A stretch of DNA of 64,000 nt from Flaveria trinervia (GCA_025506515.1 CM046442.1:58193884-58257883), one strand, 5' to 3'; positions 21,690 through 34,598 are shown, counted from the stretch's first letter. Translations and numbers: made by a program. Notes: generated from the letters alone by a model not told the origin.

Positions 21690-24600
21690 GGTTCTTCAAC
21701 ATGCCAAAGGAGCATCTGGTATGTGGACAGTGGAGGATCAATGCATATGACTGGGAGCAGTTCTCTTCTTAATGACTACTCTCAAGGAAAGAAGGGATTT
21801 GTTTCATTTGGAAATGATGCCAGAGGTTACATCATTGGGAAAGGATATGTGTCTAATGGACAAATCAGGTTTGATGATGTCAACCATGTGAGAATCTCAA
21901 GTATAATCTGCTGAGTGTCAGTCAGATGTGTGATAAAGGGCATGTTGCACTTTTCACAAGCCAGAACTGCAGGATTCGTCTTCTTCCCAAGTTCTGAGGC
22001 TGATTGACAAGGTAATGGATGAACATACTCTCCTGAAGGCCAACAGGATTGGAAGAGTGTATGCCTTGGATTTGTCAAAGAAGATTGATTTGAAGGGTAC
22101 CATGCCTGTTCTCCAAAGCCTCTCTTCAGGAATCTAAACTATGACATAGAAGGCTGGGTCATGTCAATCTCAGAAACATGAACCAGCTGATCCAAAATCG
22201 TTTAGTGAGAGGTTTATCAATAAAGGAGTTCCACTGTGATGAAGCCTGCACTGCTTGTTTGAAAGGAAAACAGCACAAAGTCTCATTCCCTCCCATTGAA
22301 GAACCTAAGTCCACTGCCTGCTTGCAGTTACTGCACATGGATCTATTTGGTCCTGTGAGAGTGATGAGCATGGCAAAGAAGAAATACTGTCTGGTAATTG
22401 TGGATGATTACTCCAGATTCGTATGGACTTTCTTTCTACATTCAAAGGATGAGGTTGCTCAGAAGATTACAAACTTTGTGTTGTATGTTGAGAAGCAGTA
22501 TTCCCTATCAGTCAAGTGTATAAGGAGTGACAATGGTACTGAATTCAGAAACCATACACTTGATGATTTTTATCTTTCAAAAGGAATCAAAAAGGCAGTT
22601 TAGCATCCCAAGGACTCCAAACAAAATGGAGTAGTGGAGAGAAAGAACAAGACTTTAATTGAAGCTGCAAGGTCCATGTTGGCTGACTCTGGTTTGCCTT
22701 TGACCTTTTGGGCTGAAGCTGTCAATACAGCTTGCTATGTGCAGAATAGAGTGTTAGTAAATCAGAGGTTGATGAAGACTCCATATGAAGCTCTACATCA
22801 TTTGGCTCCTTTGATTTCATTCTTCAGAGCCTTTGGATGTCCTTGTTTCATTCTCAACACAAAGGGTCAACTCCACAAATTTGATCCTAGGTGGATGCAG
22901 GGTATTTTGTAGGTTATTCATCCACTTGCAAGGCTTACAGAGTCTTCAACTGCAGAACAAAGATAGTTGAAGAAACCTTGCATGTGAAATTCAATGAATC
23001 TCCTAAGGATAAAATTCCACAAAACCCTATGGAGTTGTTTGATCTGGACATACTGCAATATGCTCCTTATCAAACTCCAGCTGTTGCAGATCATGTGGAT
23101 AAATCATCTTCTGCAGCAAGTCTTCCACCTGGTGGTACTGAAGATGATGATGATATCAGTACTCACCTTTTCAAGTTCAGTGACCAACTGCCTGAGTCTG
23201 CTAAACTTGATGTTCCTGTACCTTCAGCAGCTCCATCCACAACAAATGCTGATGAGATTTGATTCCTCTACATCGTTTGATTTGCCATCTAATACTTGGT
23301 TTCAAGAATCTGAATCAACATCTGCTGATGCTGAACCGGCTACAAACACTTGCACTGATCTTATTGTGCACCAAGAGCTGAAGGATCACCCATGTCTCAA
23401 ATCATTGGTGGTATCAATGCTGGCGTCTCAACTAGAAGTCAATTGTCTAACTTGTGCTTCTATGCTCTCTTCATCAGTCAAAGAGCCAAAGAACTATCAT
23501 GTTGCTTTGAGAGACAATGGATGGGTGGAAGCCATGCAGCTTGAGCTACTTCAGTTCAAGAAACAACCAGTGTGGGAACTGGTTCCTCTACCCCCAGGTA
23601 AGTGTGCAATAGGCACTAAATGGGTGTTTAGGAACAAAACAGATGAAAATGGGCTTATTGTTAAGAACAAGGCCAGACTGGTTGTTCAGGGGTTTTCACA
23701 AGAAGAAGGTATTGATTATGATGAGACCTTTGCCCCTGTAGCCAGACTGGAGGCAATTAGATTGTTCTTAGCTTATGCTGCATTTCACAATTTAAAGTTT
23801 TTCAAATGGATGTTAAAAGTGCATTTTATATGGTAAAATAAAAGAAGAGTTTATGTGTGTCAACCACAGGTTTTGAGGATAATAAACCCAGATTGGGTAT
23901 ACAAGCTTGATAAGGCTCTTTATGGGTTGAAACAAGCTCCTAGAGCCTGGTATGAGACATTATCAATTTTCTTCTTCAAAATAATTTCACTAGAGGCTCC
24001 ATAGATAAAACTTTATTCATTAAGAAGGTGGATCAGCATAATCTACTTGTTCAAATTTATGTTGATGATATTATTTTTGCATCTTCGATCCCCAGTTGTG
24101 TGATGACTTTACCAATTTAATGCATAAGAAGTTTGAAATGAGTGCAATGGGAGAATTACAGTTCTTTCTAGGATTGCAAATCAAACAAAAGGCTGATGGG
24201 ACTTTCATTCATCAGTCTAAATATACAAAAGATCTTTTGAATAAGTTTGATTTACAAAATTGTAAGCCCTGTTCTACTCCCATGTGCAACACCACACAAC
24301 TGGATGCAGATCAGAAAGGTAAAGCTGTTGATGAAACACTTTACAGATGTATGATTGGGTCCTTGATGTACTTAACAACTTCTAGACCAGATATCATGTT
24401 TGCAACGTGTGTTTGTGCTAGATTTCAGGCTGCTCCTAAAGAGTCTCACTTGATTGCAGTCAAAAGGATCTTTAGATATCTGCAAGGTACACAATCTCTA
24501 GGTTTATGGTATTCCAATGGACACTCTTGCAAATTGGTTGCTTTTTCTGATAGTGACTATGCAGGGTGTAAGTTAACCAGAAACTCAACTTCTGGTGGAT

Positions 24601-24999
24601 GTCAATTCCTAGGCAACTGTTTGATTTCTTGGCAGAGTAAGAAACAAACATCTGTTGCTACATCCACTGCTGAAGCAGAGTACATTGCTGCTGCAAGCTG
24701 TACTTCTCAGGTACTCTGGCTTCAGAACCAACTTTGGATTATGGCATTATAGAGACTAAGACTCCATTATTAATGGATAGTGCTTCAGCTGTTTGCATTG
24801 TCAAGAATCTTGTCCAGCACTCTAGGACCAAACATATAGAGATCAGACATCATTTTATTAGGGACTGTTTTGAAAAAGGTCTGATTGATCCAAAGTTTGT
24901 GCCTAGTGCTGATGAGCTTGCAGACATTTTTACTAAGCCTTTGGATAGTTCAACTTTCCAAAACCTAGTGTTAAGGCTGGTATGCTGCAGCTAGAATAA
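21690..24999 (+). pseudogene. pol: Co2 pol: protease, integrase, RT, RNase H (broken)
   Basis: Domain order: protease (WYVDSGGSMHMTG, about 21718-21756), pre-integrase zinc region (CTACLKGKQHKVSF, about 22247-22290), integrase (LLHMDLFGPV; IRSDNGTEF; GVVERKN), RT (WVFRNKTDENG; VQGFSQEEGIDYDETFAPVA; IYVDDIIFAS at about 24058) and RNase H (AFSDSDYAGCKLT; ATSTAEAEYIAAASC; ADIFTKPLD). Frameshifts occur near 21890, 22110, 22590, 22895, 23815, 23970-24000, 24725 and 24975. One of them, between PRAWYETLS and YVDD, is identical in Co6. Confidence 0.92.
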
Positions 25000-25611
25000 G
25001 TGATAACTACTGATGATCTCAGTAAATAAGTACTGATGATCATTTGTAACCATATCACAAATAAGTACTGATTCTGTTACAAGAACTGATACAGTCATAA
25101 CTACTGATATAAGTACAAACAGATAAGTACTGACGTCCTATGAAACAACTGAAAAACAGCCAAAAAGACTGATGAGTAAGTGTTGAGGACAGTATGAAAC
25201 AGCTGAAAAGCTATGAATTGACGAAAACTACTGATGACAAAATTTCACTCTTCAGTAGTTTCACAACTACGATGACTAACACCACGTCGTCATCTGTAAA
25301 CAACTGATGACAAACCACGTCTTCAGTAGTTTCACAACTACTGATGACTAACACCACGTCATCAGCTGTTTACAACACTGATGACAAAACCATGTCTTCA
25401 GTAGTTTCACAACTACTGATGACTAACACCACTTCGTCAGCTGTTTCCAACATCTGAAGCTAAAACCATGGTCTTCAGTAGTTTTATAACTACTGATGCC
25501 TACAACCAAGACTTCAGTTGTTTCAACCTCTGAAGGTTAATACCACGTCATCAGTCGCTTAAAACTACTGATGACTCATACCAACCCTTCAGTTGCTTTA
25601 TAACCCATACC
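25000..25611 (+). promoter_or_regulatory. Non-coding hairpin array upstream of the Co2 additional ORF
   Basis: No gene. Over 600 bases consist mostly of AACTACTGATGA / CAGTAGTT / AACAGCTGA motifs in alternating orientation. Two exact hairpins with arms TCAGTAGTT and AACTACTGA around TCAC lie at 25323-25344 and 25398-25419. The layout mirrors the LTR U3 and ends in a TATA box. Homologous arrays precede the additional ORFs of Co5 and Co6. Confidence 0.75.
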
Positions 25612-25620
25612 CTATAAATA
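25612..25620 (+). promoter_or_regulatory. TATA box 68 bases before the Co2 additional ORF
   Basis: CTATAAATA, with the ATG of the additional ORF at 25688. Equivalent boxes sit 70-85 bases before the ATG in Co5 and Co6, supporting a dedicated promoter. Confidence 0.6.
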
Positions 25621-25687
25621 ATTTATCTTACAGAGCTTCATCATCTCAATCCTAATGTTCAAAAACTCAAAACCTTCTCTCACATCA

Positions 25688-28600
25688 ATGGCGAACATGA
25701 AGCTTAAACCACGACACAACTGTGTTGCTTACCTTACCAAATCACCTTCTGGACAAAGTTTGATAATGCCATTGATCTAATGATCAACTCTCCATACAAA
25801 ACGGCTTTTCTTCTAAATCCTACCATTCATGCCGAATCCCTCCATCAGTTCTGGAGAACGTCACCCTCATCACTGGGGAGAATGACACCAACTCTCTCCA
25901 GTCGTTCGTCAACAATCGTCAGGTGGTCATCACTCCAGAATCCTTCGCCAAACCCTACAACTGGATGATGCCACTTTCCCCACTGGGTATCCAAAGGGCA
26001 CCACTGATCTATCATTTGCCCAACATGGATACCAGGGTAACCTTAGTGCCTCTACCATCCTGAAGAAACATTCCATGATGCGGAACGACTAATTTTTCAT
26101 ATGGTGAATGTATGCTTAGCTCCTAAGACTTCTTCTTGGGATCAAATGTCGACGTGGCAGCAGGTATTATTCTCTATCCTTGACCAACAAAACTTAAATT
26201 TTTCTGAAATATTATTTCTTGAACTCAGGATATGGCCTCCAGCCTAGCTAACTGCGATGGATTATATCCTCGGTTCCTAATGGCCATTATAGTAACCAGC
26301 TGAAAGCTGAGGGACTTGTTGGCCTTGGAGTCCCTGCCACGGCTGTATTGCCTGAAGTATACTCCAGGCACAACTCAGACCAGTCACTCAAAATGGCTGC
26401 CAAACTGCGAAAACCCACGCAGCTGGAACCCACACCACCACCTCCAAATCCATTGTCCCCACCAAACCCAAACACAAGAAAGCCAAAAAGGCTACTCAGG
26501 GAAATGAGTCCCCTGAGGATGCCCCTGCAACACAAACGCAGGTGATATCTACTGGTCATAACCCCCCAGTAGATACACGTACTCACTCACCCTCAACCGC
26601 TCAGGTTTCCTCTCAACAGGAGCCTGTAGCAACCACCTCTGGGGCACCCTATACATCTGGAACCTTCCTCACTTGAGGAGGTTTCCATTGAAACGCACCA
26701 CTCTCCCCGGGTGCATACTGCCTTCACACACCCTCTCCACTGCAACCGCCCCCAAAGTCCTACTATCATAATTGCCAAAGTGCTGACTCAGTTGCACTCC
26801 TCACCTCCTCCCCAGATACCAATCACAACTGGGATAGCCCCAACCATTGAGGGGGAGGACCAAAGTGCTTCTGACACCCCACAGCACAGGGGTTACCATA
26901 TTCAATCTCCAGGTGTAGAAACGGAGATTCGAATTTCTGGTGAGGCTGCCACTTCTCCTGCTTCAGCATATGATCAGGCTGAAGTTGGTAACATTCATAA
27001 GACCTCACCAGAGGCAACTGCTGATGAAGGACATGGTCCTGAGGCAGGAAGTCCCCAGTACCATGACCAAGGGGCACATGCTACTACTATCTACACTCAG
27101 CATGTTCATCCTGATTCTATCAGGAGGTCAGGTGATTCAGTAACACTGATGATGACCTGGGCTTCTTTTATGATGTTTTAGCCCAAAACACCATCCTCGA
27201 GGATGAGGTGAGCAGACTCAAAGAGCTGCTTGCCAACATTTCTCAGGATCAAAGACCATCTACCCCTCAAAACCCACAGATGGCACCTTCCTCTGAAGGT
27301 CTCCCATACACTGAGCCACTCCAAAACACTCAACCACCTGCCTCTGCTTCTGGCACTATTTCTCAGGGACAGAACCCCCCTGAGCAAATAGCTGCTATCT
27401 TTCAACATTCCTTACCTCTCATCACATCAACTATCACTGATATGGTGCTTAAACCCTGATGAGAGGCTTCCCTTAGTTATACAACCTTGATAGAGGATGT
27501 TGTGAGCAAAAGGCTTTCTGACAATCAACCCCTTGCAACCAATGCAACCAAAAAGGGGGAGATTCAGTCAGTGAAAGCAAAAAGAAAGAGGATTGCAGAT
27601 AGGAAAGAAATTGAGAAGGAGAAGGTGAAGGATGCTGACATGGAGAAGGTGACTGAAAGTACTAAATACTTTCATGTCACATACAAGAAAAGGAAGAATG
27701 AGAAGGAGACTGACTTGGAGACAATGGTGAAGAAGGCTGATGCGAACACAGCCGATCAATGGATAACATCATTGATTAGTTGTTTAGGCAAGGTCACGAC
27801 ACTGAAAACTTGACTCAGAAATCAGAAGACTAGAGATTGAAGAAATCCAAGCTAGATGGGCAAGTTATGATGTGTTGGAAAGGGAAAGGCTAGAATCATG
27901 ATCAGGTTCATAGCGAAATATCTGGTAGATCATTGATTGAGATCAAGGCATGGTCCAGGGATAGCATCTTGGCAATAACCCCAAGATCTGTTCGTCTGAA
28001 GTATACACCAAAGATTGGTTATTGAAGCCTTAAATGAAGCTGGTGCTGGGAGCAGGACTGAACTAGTCAAGCAATCTAAAGCCGACCTCACATCCAGAAT
28101 GCTAGAACAGCCTGTCAACATTCCCACACCAAAACCACAACCCACTAAACCAATCCCCTTACCCTCAAAACCATAACCGATGATGTACCCCAGAAGAGGA
28201 AGAAGGGTACTGAGGCTAGAAGAAGAAAAAGAAGATAATGATGAAGATGAAGATAAGCTGCCAATCTCAGCTGTTATACAGTTGCCTAAGGCCACAAGTC
28301 ACCTCCCAACAATTACTCCTGAAACTCAAAGAACATTTGTGAAAGTGAAGCTAGAAGAAGAAGAGCTTCATAAACAACATGATGAGAATTGTTGAGGAGA
28401 GTTGACAAAGCATATGCTGCCACATCTTCAATCATCGATGAAGAAGCACACTCTCAGGTTATACACTCTTAAACATACATTTCAATATCAAAAGGAGAGA
28501 GTGAGGATTTGGCCTGATCCTAGGTGTCTCATAGGATTCACAAGAAAAACATTCCACAGAGATACATTGGCCAAGTGAAGAAGATTGTAGATGAAGTGAT

Positions 28601-28970
28601 CTCACTGGTCTTTGTAGTATCACCCTGGGAAATCCTAGATGACTTCAAGAAAGCCTATAAAGCTAACCTGACCCCACAAAAGATGCTGGAAAATAAAATG
28701 GTGAAAAAGGGGTTAGTATATAAGAGGCTTGAGGAAGTTAGAAAGAATGAGCTCCAGTTGTTCTTAGAGGGTAATCACCCAGATGAATTTGCTTATAGAG
28801 TAATAACAACTGTGGAACTCAAAAATGGGAAACAGGTCAAATACATATCTGAATATTATGGGCCAGAATCACTTTTTGAAGGAGGAGCTGAAGAGCTTAC
28901 CATGGAGGAACAGATAACCTTCCTTGAGGCCTATACAAGGGAGTCATACAGACTCATTGTTGGGAAGTAG
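25688..28970 (+). pseudogene. Co2 additional ORF (aORF), broken
   Basis: The start MANMKLKPRHNCVAYLTKSP matches Co5 and Co6. The conserved N-terminal domain (25688-26330; LNPTIHAESLHQFW, later PRF and LVGLGVPA) is followed by a proline/serine/threonine-rich linker (26400-27480), a lysine/glutamate-rich helical part (27540-27900), a basic cluster near 28186-28210 at the site of the Co5 nuclear-localisation motif, an acidic run, and a conserved C-terminal domain (28524-28970; RYIGQVKKIVDEVISLVFVV; NHPDEFAYRVITTVELKNGK) ending in TAG. It is broken by many one-base indels. Function unknown; family members are often called env-like, but no membrane segment is seen. Confidence 0.78.
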
Positions 28971-29189
28971 ATCTCATGATGGGGTAACAGCTCTGTGTCC
29001 AGTTCCCCAAGACAGAGTTCCTATTCATCCTTTGCCAAACAGATCATTGAGACTTCTTCCCAGGCCTATGCTTACATGGGTCACTTTTGAGCTGATCTAG
29101 AAGACAAAAAGACCAAATCTTTCTACCATAATAAGTGGGACATCTTTAATAAATTTAGAGGTTTTGGCTGCATTGGTTCAGGGGGAGTT
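28971..29189 (+). other. Co2 3' untranslated region with polypurine tract
   Basis: Aligns with 44476-44693 (minus) of Co5. AGGGGGAGTT at 29180-29189 is the polypurine tract immediately before the 3' LTR. Confidence 0.8.
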
Positions 29190-30082
29190 TGTTGGACCAA
29201 AAGAACCAATGAGCCTGATCAGAAAAACCTCTAAGTCCCACAGACATCACAACAACTGCTGAAGACTTGATCAGCTGTTTGACAAAGTCTGAAGACTTCA
29301 ACAGCTAAAGACTAAAGTACTGAAGACTTCAACAGCTGAAGACCAAAGTCTGAAGATCAACAGCTGAAGACTAAAGTACTGAAGACTTCAACAGCTGAAG
29401 ACTAAAGTACTAAAGACTTCAACAGCTGAAGACCAAAGTCTGAAGATCAACAGCTAAAGAACAAAGTACTGAAGATCAACAGCTGAAGTACAAAGACTGA
29501 AGACATCAGCTGATGACAACAGCTGAAGTTCAAGTACAAGTACTGAAGCCTTCAGAGTTTGTTACAACAGCTGAAGAAGCATTCTTCAGTTGTTGTGATG
29601 GTTTCCTTTCAGTAGTTTTCTTTTTGTTTCAGTATTTGTAAAACGACTGAAGAGCATGTTCTTCAGTCGTTGTAGTTTCAGTAGTTTTCTTTTCAGTAGT
29701 TGTAGTGACAGTTAACACTTAGTATTTTTGTAAGAAGATGTCAGCTGTTTTGACATCTTCAGTAGTTGTGTTAACTTTCAGTAATTTGAATAATTCTTTT
29801 AGATGTCACTATCAAATGACATCAGCAGACGTCACATCTCCTATATAAGGAATGTTCCACCACGACATTCCTATATAAGGGATGATTGACCTGATTGTAT
29901 GGGTGACATTGTGCCACCACGAAAGCGCGTATTGAATGAAACATTTGATTTACAGAATTCTTTCTATAATCGTTTGTTCTTACTTTAAATATCAACTGTA
30001 TTCTAGTGAATTGTCTAATTCTTTATTTGATTTCCGCTGCAATACTCTCTAATCAATCAAACATAGATCACTGATCCTAACA
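29190..30082 (+). repeat. Co2 3' LTR
   Basis: Closely matches 17709-18595 with scattered changes, including differences in the AACAGCTGAAGAC array. The hairpin at 29643-29670 (ACGACTGAAGA...TCTTCAGTCGT) is perfect here and is conserved in Co6. TATA box at 29842-29849. Confidence 0.95.
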
Positions 30083-30087
30083 ATGAT
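30083..30087 (+). repeat. Target site duplication of Co2, right copy
   Basis: ATGAT, identical to 17704-17708. Confidence 0.92.
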
Positions 30088-32739
30088 TAATCAAGATTCA
30101 CTTGGGTGATGTTTCTGAAAGCCAAATCAGAAACATCTGAATCATTCAAACATCTGGTAACTACATTGGAATCACTTTACAAGCTGAAAGTTAGAAAGAT
30201 TCGATTAGACAACAGCACAGAGTTCAAGAACCAGTGGATGGAGGTGTTTTGTAAAGAAAAAGGGATTGTACATCAATTTACGTCTGCTTACACCCCACAG
30301 ATGAATGGAGTTGCTGAGTGAAAGAATCGGAGCTTGATAGAGACAAAAAGAACGATGCTAGCCGACTCGAAACTGCCTATCCAATTTTGGAATGAGGAAG
30401 TGGCCAATGCATGCTACACCCTCAATCGGGTCTTGGTGATCAAACGTCATGGTAAAACATGTTATGAGTTGCTCCAGCGACGTAAACCTAACCTGGAGTA
30501 TCTTGAACCATTTGGTGCACTATGTACGCTGCTAAAGAAAACTCAGTCTGGGAAGTTCAGTGAGAAGGTTGAAGAAGGGATCTTTCTCGGATACAATATA
30601 CCAGACAAGAGAGTTTATAACAACTCAATGGGTCAGGTAGAAGTGTGGTGCAACGTTGATGTTCAGAGATACACCACCCCCTGCTGGAAAGGGACCTTCA
30701 TTCTTCTTTGACTATGATGGATTTTTTAAGTCCTTTAACATACCTCCCTCCCTTCCTGATAATGAGTTAACGACCAGAATGATGTCCGATGTCCTAGACA
30801 CACCGCCACTAGACTCGACAAAATCAACTCCACAAGGTGAATCTTCTAATTCTTTAGGGGGGCACTTGATGTAAGCTATTTCTCCTCTGATGATGAAGAA
30901 GTGGTGACTGAACAGGTGGACTAGGGGGAACATATTCCTACTATTGAAATTACACAAGAAACAGATGTTGATGCCTCTAACACTTCTGAACCTCATACTC
31001 CAACAGCTACAAATACTGAACCTGGAATTCAAAATCTGGATCAGGAAGTAGTTGTTCCCACCATTCCCAGATCTTGAATAAATGTTTATCATCCGCTAGA
31101 TAATGTCATAATGTACTATAGGGAGTACAGACACGAAAGCAGCTATACTCAGCTAATTATGCCTCTATCATGGAAAAAGGCTATATTCACGATGGTGCTT
31201 ATCGATGTTTTGTATCTCATTTGAGCCAAAATATGTAAGTGAAGCCTTCAACGATGAGGCATGGGTTAGTGCCATGTAAGAAGAACTCATACAGTTCAAA
31301 AAGCTTAGAGTATGGACACTGGTGGAAAGACTAAAAGGTGCTAAGGTGATTGGCACTAAATGGGTCTTGAAGTGCAAGAAAGATGACCAAGGGATCATAA
31401 TCAGAAACAAGGCTCGACTTGTGGTACAAGGTTTTAGACAAGTCGAAGGCATAGACTACAGTGAGGTGTTTGCACTTGTGGCTAGAATGGAAGCAATCCG
31501 TATCTTCCTATCCTATGCATGCTACATGAAGATTAAAGTTTATCAACTAGATGTAAAATGTGCATTCCTTCATGGTGAAATCCGTGAGACAGTCTACGTC
31601 GGTCAACCCAAAGGATTTGAGGATCCTTATCATCGGGACAGAGTTTACAAACCGGATAAGGCTCTTTACGGATTCCATCAAGCCCCTAGAGCCTGGTATG
31701 AGAAACTCTCAACTCATCTTGTGAAACATGGTTTTTGTAGAGGAGTGATTGATTGTACGTTATTCATCAAAGAAAAAGACGGTGATTTACTGCTGGTACA
31801 GATATATATGTGGACGACATAATCTTCGGTTCCAAGAATGAAGAATTATGTAAAGAATTTGAATCTGTAATGAATGTAGAGTTTGAGATGAGTGCAATGG
31901 GGAGATGAAGTTCTTCCTACGATTACAGGTGGATCAGACGCCAAAAGGAATCTTCCTGCATCAGACTATGTAGGGGACATCCTCAGTCAGTTTGACATGG
32001 AGAATGCTTCAGCTGCTGGAACTCCACTTGCCACGAACCATGATGTGGCACCCGACAAAAATGGTGATCTGGTTGATGCTACAATGTATAGAGGAATGAG
32101 CGGATCCCTTATGCCACGTGTCTTTGTTCAAGATATAAGGCAAAACCAAAAGTAAATCATCTCATTGGTGTGAAACGGATTTTTCGTTACTTGAAGAGTA
32201 CTCCAACACTCGGGTTGTGGTATCCTCATGATGATGATTTTGAGCTAACAGCATATAATGACTAGGTCTATGGTGGTTGCAAGATGAACTACAAGTCAAC
32301 ATCTGCAGGATGTCAGTTTTTTGGTAGACGGTTAGTCACCTTGTAGTGTAAGAAGCAGATATCAGTTGCCCTGTCAACTTGTGAAGCTGAATACGTTGCT
32401 GCTGCAAGTTGCTGTTCGCAAATCATTTGGATTCAACAGCAAATGTGCGACTACGATTTGCAATTTTCTAACACTCCTATTTTTGTTGATAACTCTGTTG
32501 CTATTGCTTTCACCAAAAATCCAGTCCAACATCCTAAAACTAAACACATCGGTATTAAATATCACTTTATACGTGACTGTTTTGAAAAGCAATTAATCGA
32601 TGTGGTTAAAATTAATACGGATTTTTAACACGCCGACCTCTAAACAAAAGCATTTGATAAACCGAGGTTGTTATATCTTTTAGAGGTTATTGGCGTGAAA
32701 AAGAAAAGTGATGTGCTTCTGGAGGAAGAAAGTGGGTAG
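30088..32739 (+). pseudogene. pol: Co1 pol, second part: integrase, RT, RNase H (broken)
   Basis: Resumes inside the integrase core. Second catalytic aspartate in RLDNSTEF (about 30200); glutamate in MNGVAE followed by TGA at 30319. RT begins near 31320 (GTKWVLKCKKDDQG; VQGFRQVEGIDYSEVFA; YQLDVKCAFLHG), with the YVDD region frameshifted at about 31805. RNase H follows (YKSTSAGCQFFG; STCEAEYVAAASCC; KHIGIKYHFIRDCFEK) and ends DVLLEEESG with a TAG at 32737-32739. Stops at 32343 and 32626 and several indels inactivate it. Confidence 0.88.
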
Positions 32740-34270
32740 TCCGACATGTTTTCTTTTATTTTCTTTCATTTTATTTTATTTTCCTGTCTGTTAAAATCCA
32801 AATACACAAAAATATATTCAGTTTTAGAATTTTAGAGGGAGAATAGGTTAGTTTAGTACTCAATTAGTTGCATTATAAGTTGCATTATTTAACTTAAAAA
32901 ACGAGGGAGGAGGGTAGCCTAGCTAATAGAATTAAGATCAAATCTATGATTCTGATTCAACACTTATGGAAAATGATAGTACAAAGAGAACAAATTTTTT
33001 GGGACTTCAAAAGAAGTTAAATGATTAAGATGCAAAATTCAAAGTATATGTCTGAGAAATCTAAGCAAAATAAAAGGAAAAATGATAGTAAAACTAGTAT
33101 GCTACTGAGATAACATAGAGAAAGTAGACCTAGAGGTTGCTAGACCATTATATGATGTGTCGGTAGATTCAACACAATAGATGAGGAGACCTCATTAGTG
33201 ATTTAAATTCAAACTAAGTTGGTCAACTTGCTGTGGGTTCCCATCTAATCACTGGTTAACACAATCAATGCATTTCCAATATGGGGTGACGAGCAAATAA
33301 ATGCCACAAATGTGTGCGGATGACCATAAAAAAAGCATAGCACGAAAAAAAGTTAAGCGCAATCAAGCTAATCACAAATGTTGTTGGTGTGTTATGTGCA
33401 AAAAGAAAAATAAATGCTCTAACAAGAAGATAGGTTGTGTGGCTCTCTGCTGTGCGGTGGCACTGACCTAAGGATAAACATAACCTAAATATTCTAGAAT
33501 TCATTGTTGTTTGCGCCTCTCTACTATGTGGTGGCATTGACCCGAGGCTTGGCATCTCTTTAAAAGCTCTGAGAATAGTTTATTCTTGTCAAATACCTAT
33601 AGACCGCTCAAAAATCTCCTGAGGAATGTTGATTACCATATAAGTGTGGGATCCACAAATGCTTGTTGAAATAATCAAACCTAATGTATCACCAATCTGT
33701 GTCAAAAATCTATGTATGGATTTAAGAGGACAATTATACTGATAATCAGCGTGGCTGCAACTCTTGACAGTCAAAATCAGTTAGTGCGTCTTATAGCTCT
33801 AGTATGATTTCCTAAACTTGATGTTGACTCTCGTTCAAAACAAGAATTGAGCATCAAAATGTTTTGTTAAAGTGTCCTAAATGATTTTGATAAACCTGTA
33901 TGATTCCATAATGAATCTCTCTAGAAATGATCAAATTAACTTGAAGTTGTGCTGTCCAGGAAGATAAATTGGTTAGACGCTCTTCTAAAGACTTCAATCC
34001 ATCTCCAATCAAAAATACAAAAATATATCTTATTTTGTTTTAATTTCAAGTTGTTTTATTTAGTTTTTAGTAATTTGTTAGGTAAAAGTCGAACTATACA
34101 TCTGGATTCAATCTGTGAATCACTCACTAAAAGTGGTCACATCTGAGGTGACCAATAGGGTTTTTAGAATTAAAAGGTCACGCCTGAGGTGATCAAACAG
34201 TTTTTCAATTAAAAAGGTCATATTTGAGATGATCATTGGTCATAACGTCTTATCAATAGTTAAATGTGTA
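32740..34270 (+). other. Co1 non-coding spacer between pol and the additional ORF
   Basis: I see no gene. It is AT-rich, with a degenerate 40-bp direct repeat (33434-33473 and 33505-33547, sharing GTGGCA(C/T)TGACC) and many stops in all frames. It is either the normal long spacer of this family or an old unrecognised insertion. Confidence 0.5.
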
Positions 34271-34598
34271 TGTTTGAAAGGGTGCAAGGTTAAACTCATA
34301 AGTATGAACCATTCACACAATTGGATCATAAGTATGGGCCAATCGCATGATTGAACCATAAGTATGGGCCAATCGCACGATTGAATCATAAGTATGACCC
34401 AATCGTACGATTAAACCATAAGTATGGACCAGTCACATGATTGGATCATAAGCTTGGAGCAATCCATGCGATTGGATCACCAGAATGAACCAATCGCATG
34501 AATGGATGAGGCCATATGAGCCAGTCGCATGACTGAACCCAAATCACAAGAATGAAGCATGCGAATGGGCCTAGTCGCATGACTAAATGTTAACTCAG
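34271..34598 (+). promoter_or_regulatory. Palindrome array upstream of the Co1 additional ORF
   Basis: Tandem units of about 32 bases, CCATAAGTATGGGCCAATCG followed by CACGATTGAA, each containing the inverted pair CAATCG-N2-CGATTG. The vocabulary is that of the Co1 LTR (CCAGTCG-N2-CGACTGG) and leads into a TATA box, so this region resembles an internal copy of an LTR promoter. Confidence 0.65.

Larger units (their letters stand above)
17709..30082 (+). mobile_element. Co2: Ty1/copia (Sirevirus-like) element, family beta, nested in Co1 integrase
   Basis: LTRs of 887 and 893 bases (17709-18595, 29190-30082), perfect 5-bp target duplications ATGAT, primer site, long gag, pol, array-plus-TATA region, additional ORF and polypurine tract are all present. 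All reading frames are damaged by stops and small indels, so it is not autonomous. It shares family with Co5 and Co6, and some lesions are common to them. Confidence 0.95.

Noticed and set aside
26287..26586. 99-codon minus-strand frame, and similar glycine/serine frames at 27930-28295 and 45346-46494
   Set aside because: Antisense shadows of the proline- and lysine/glutamate-rich parts of the additional ORF.
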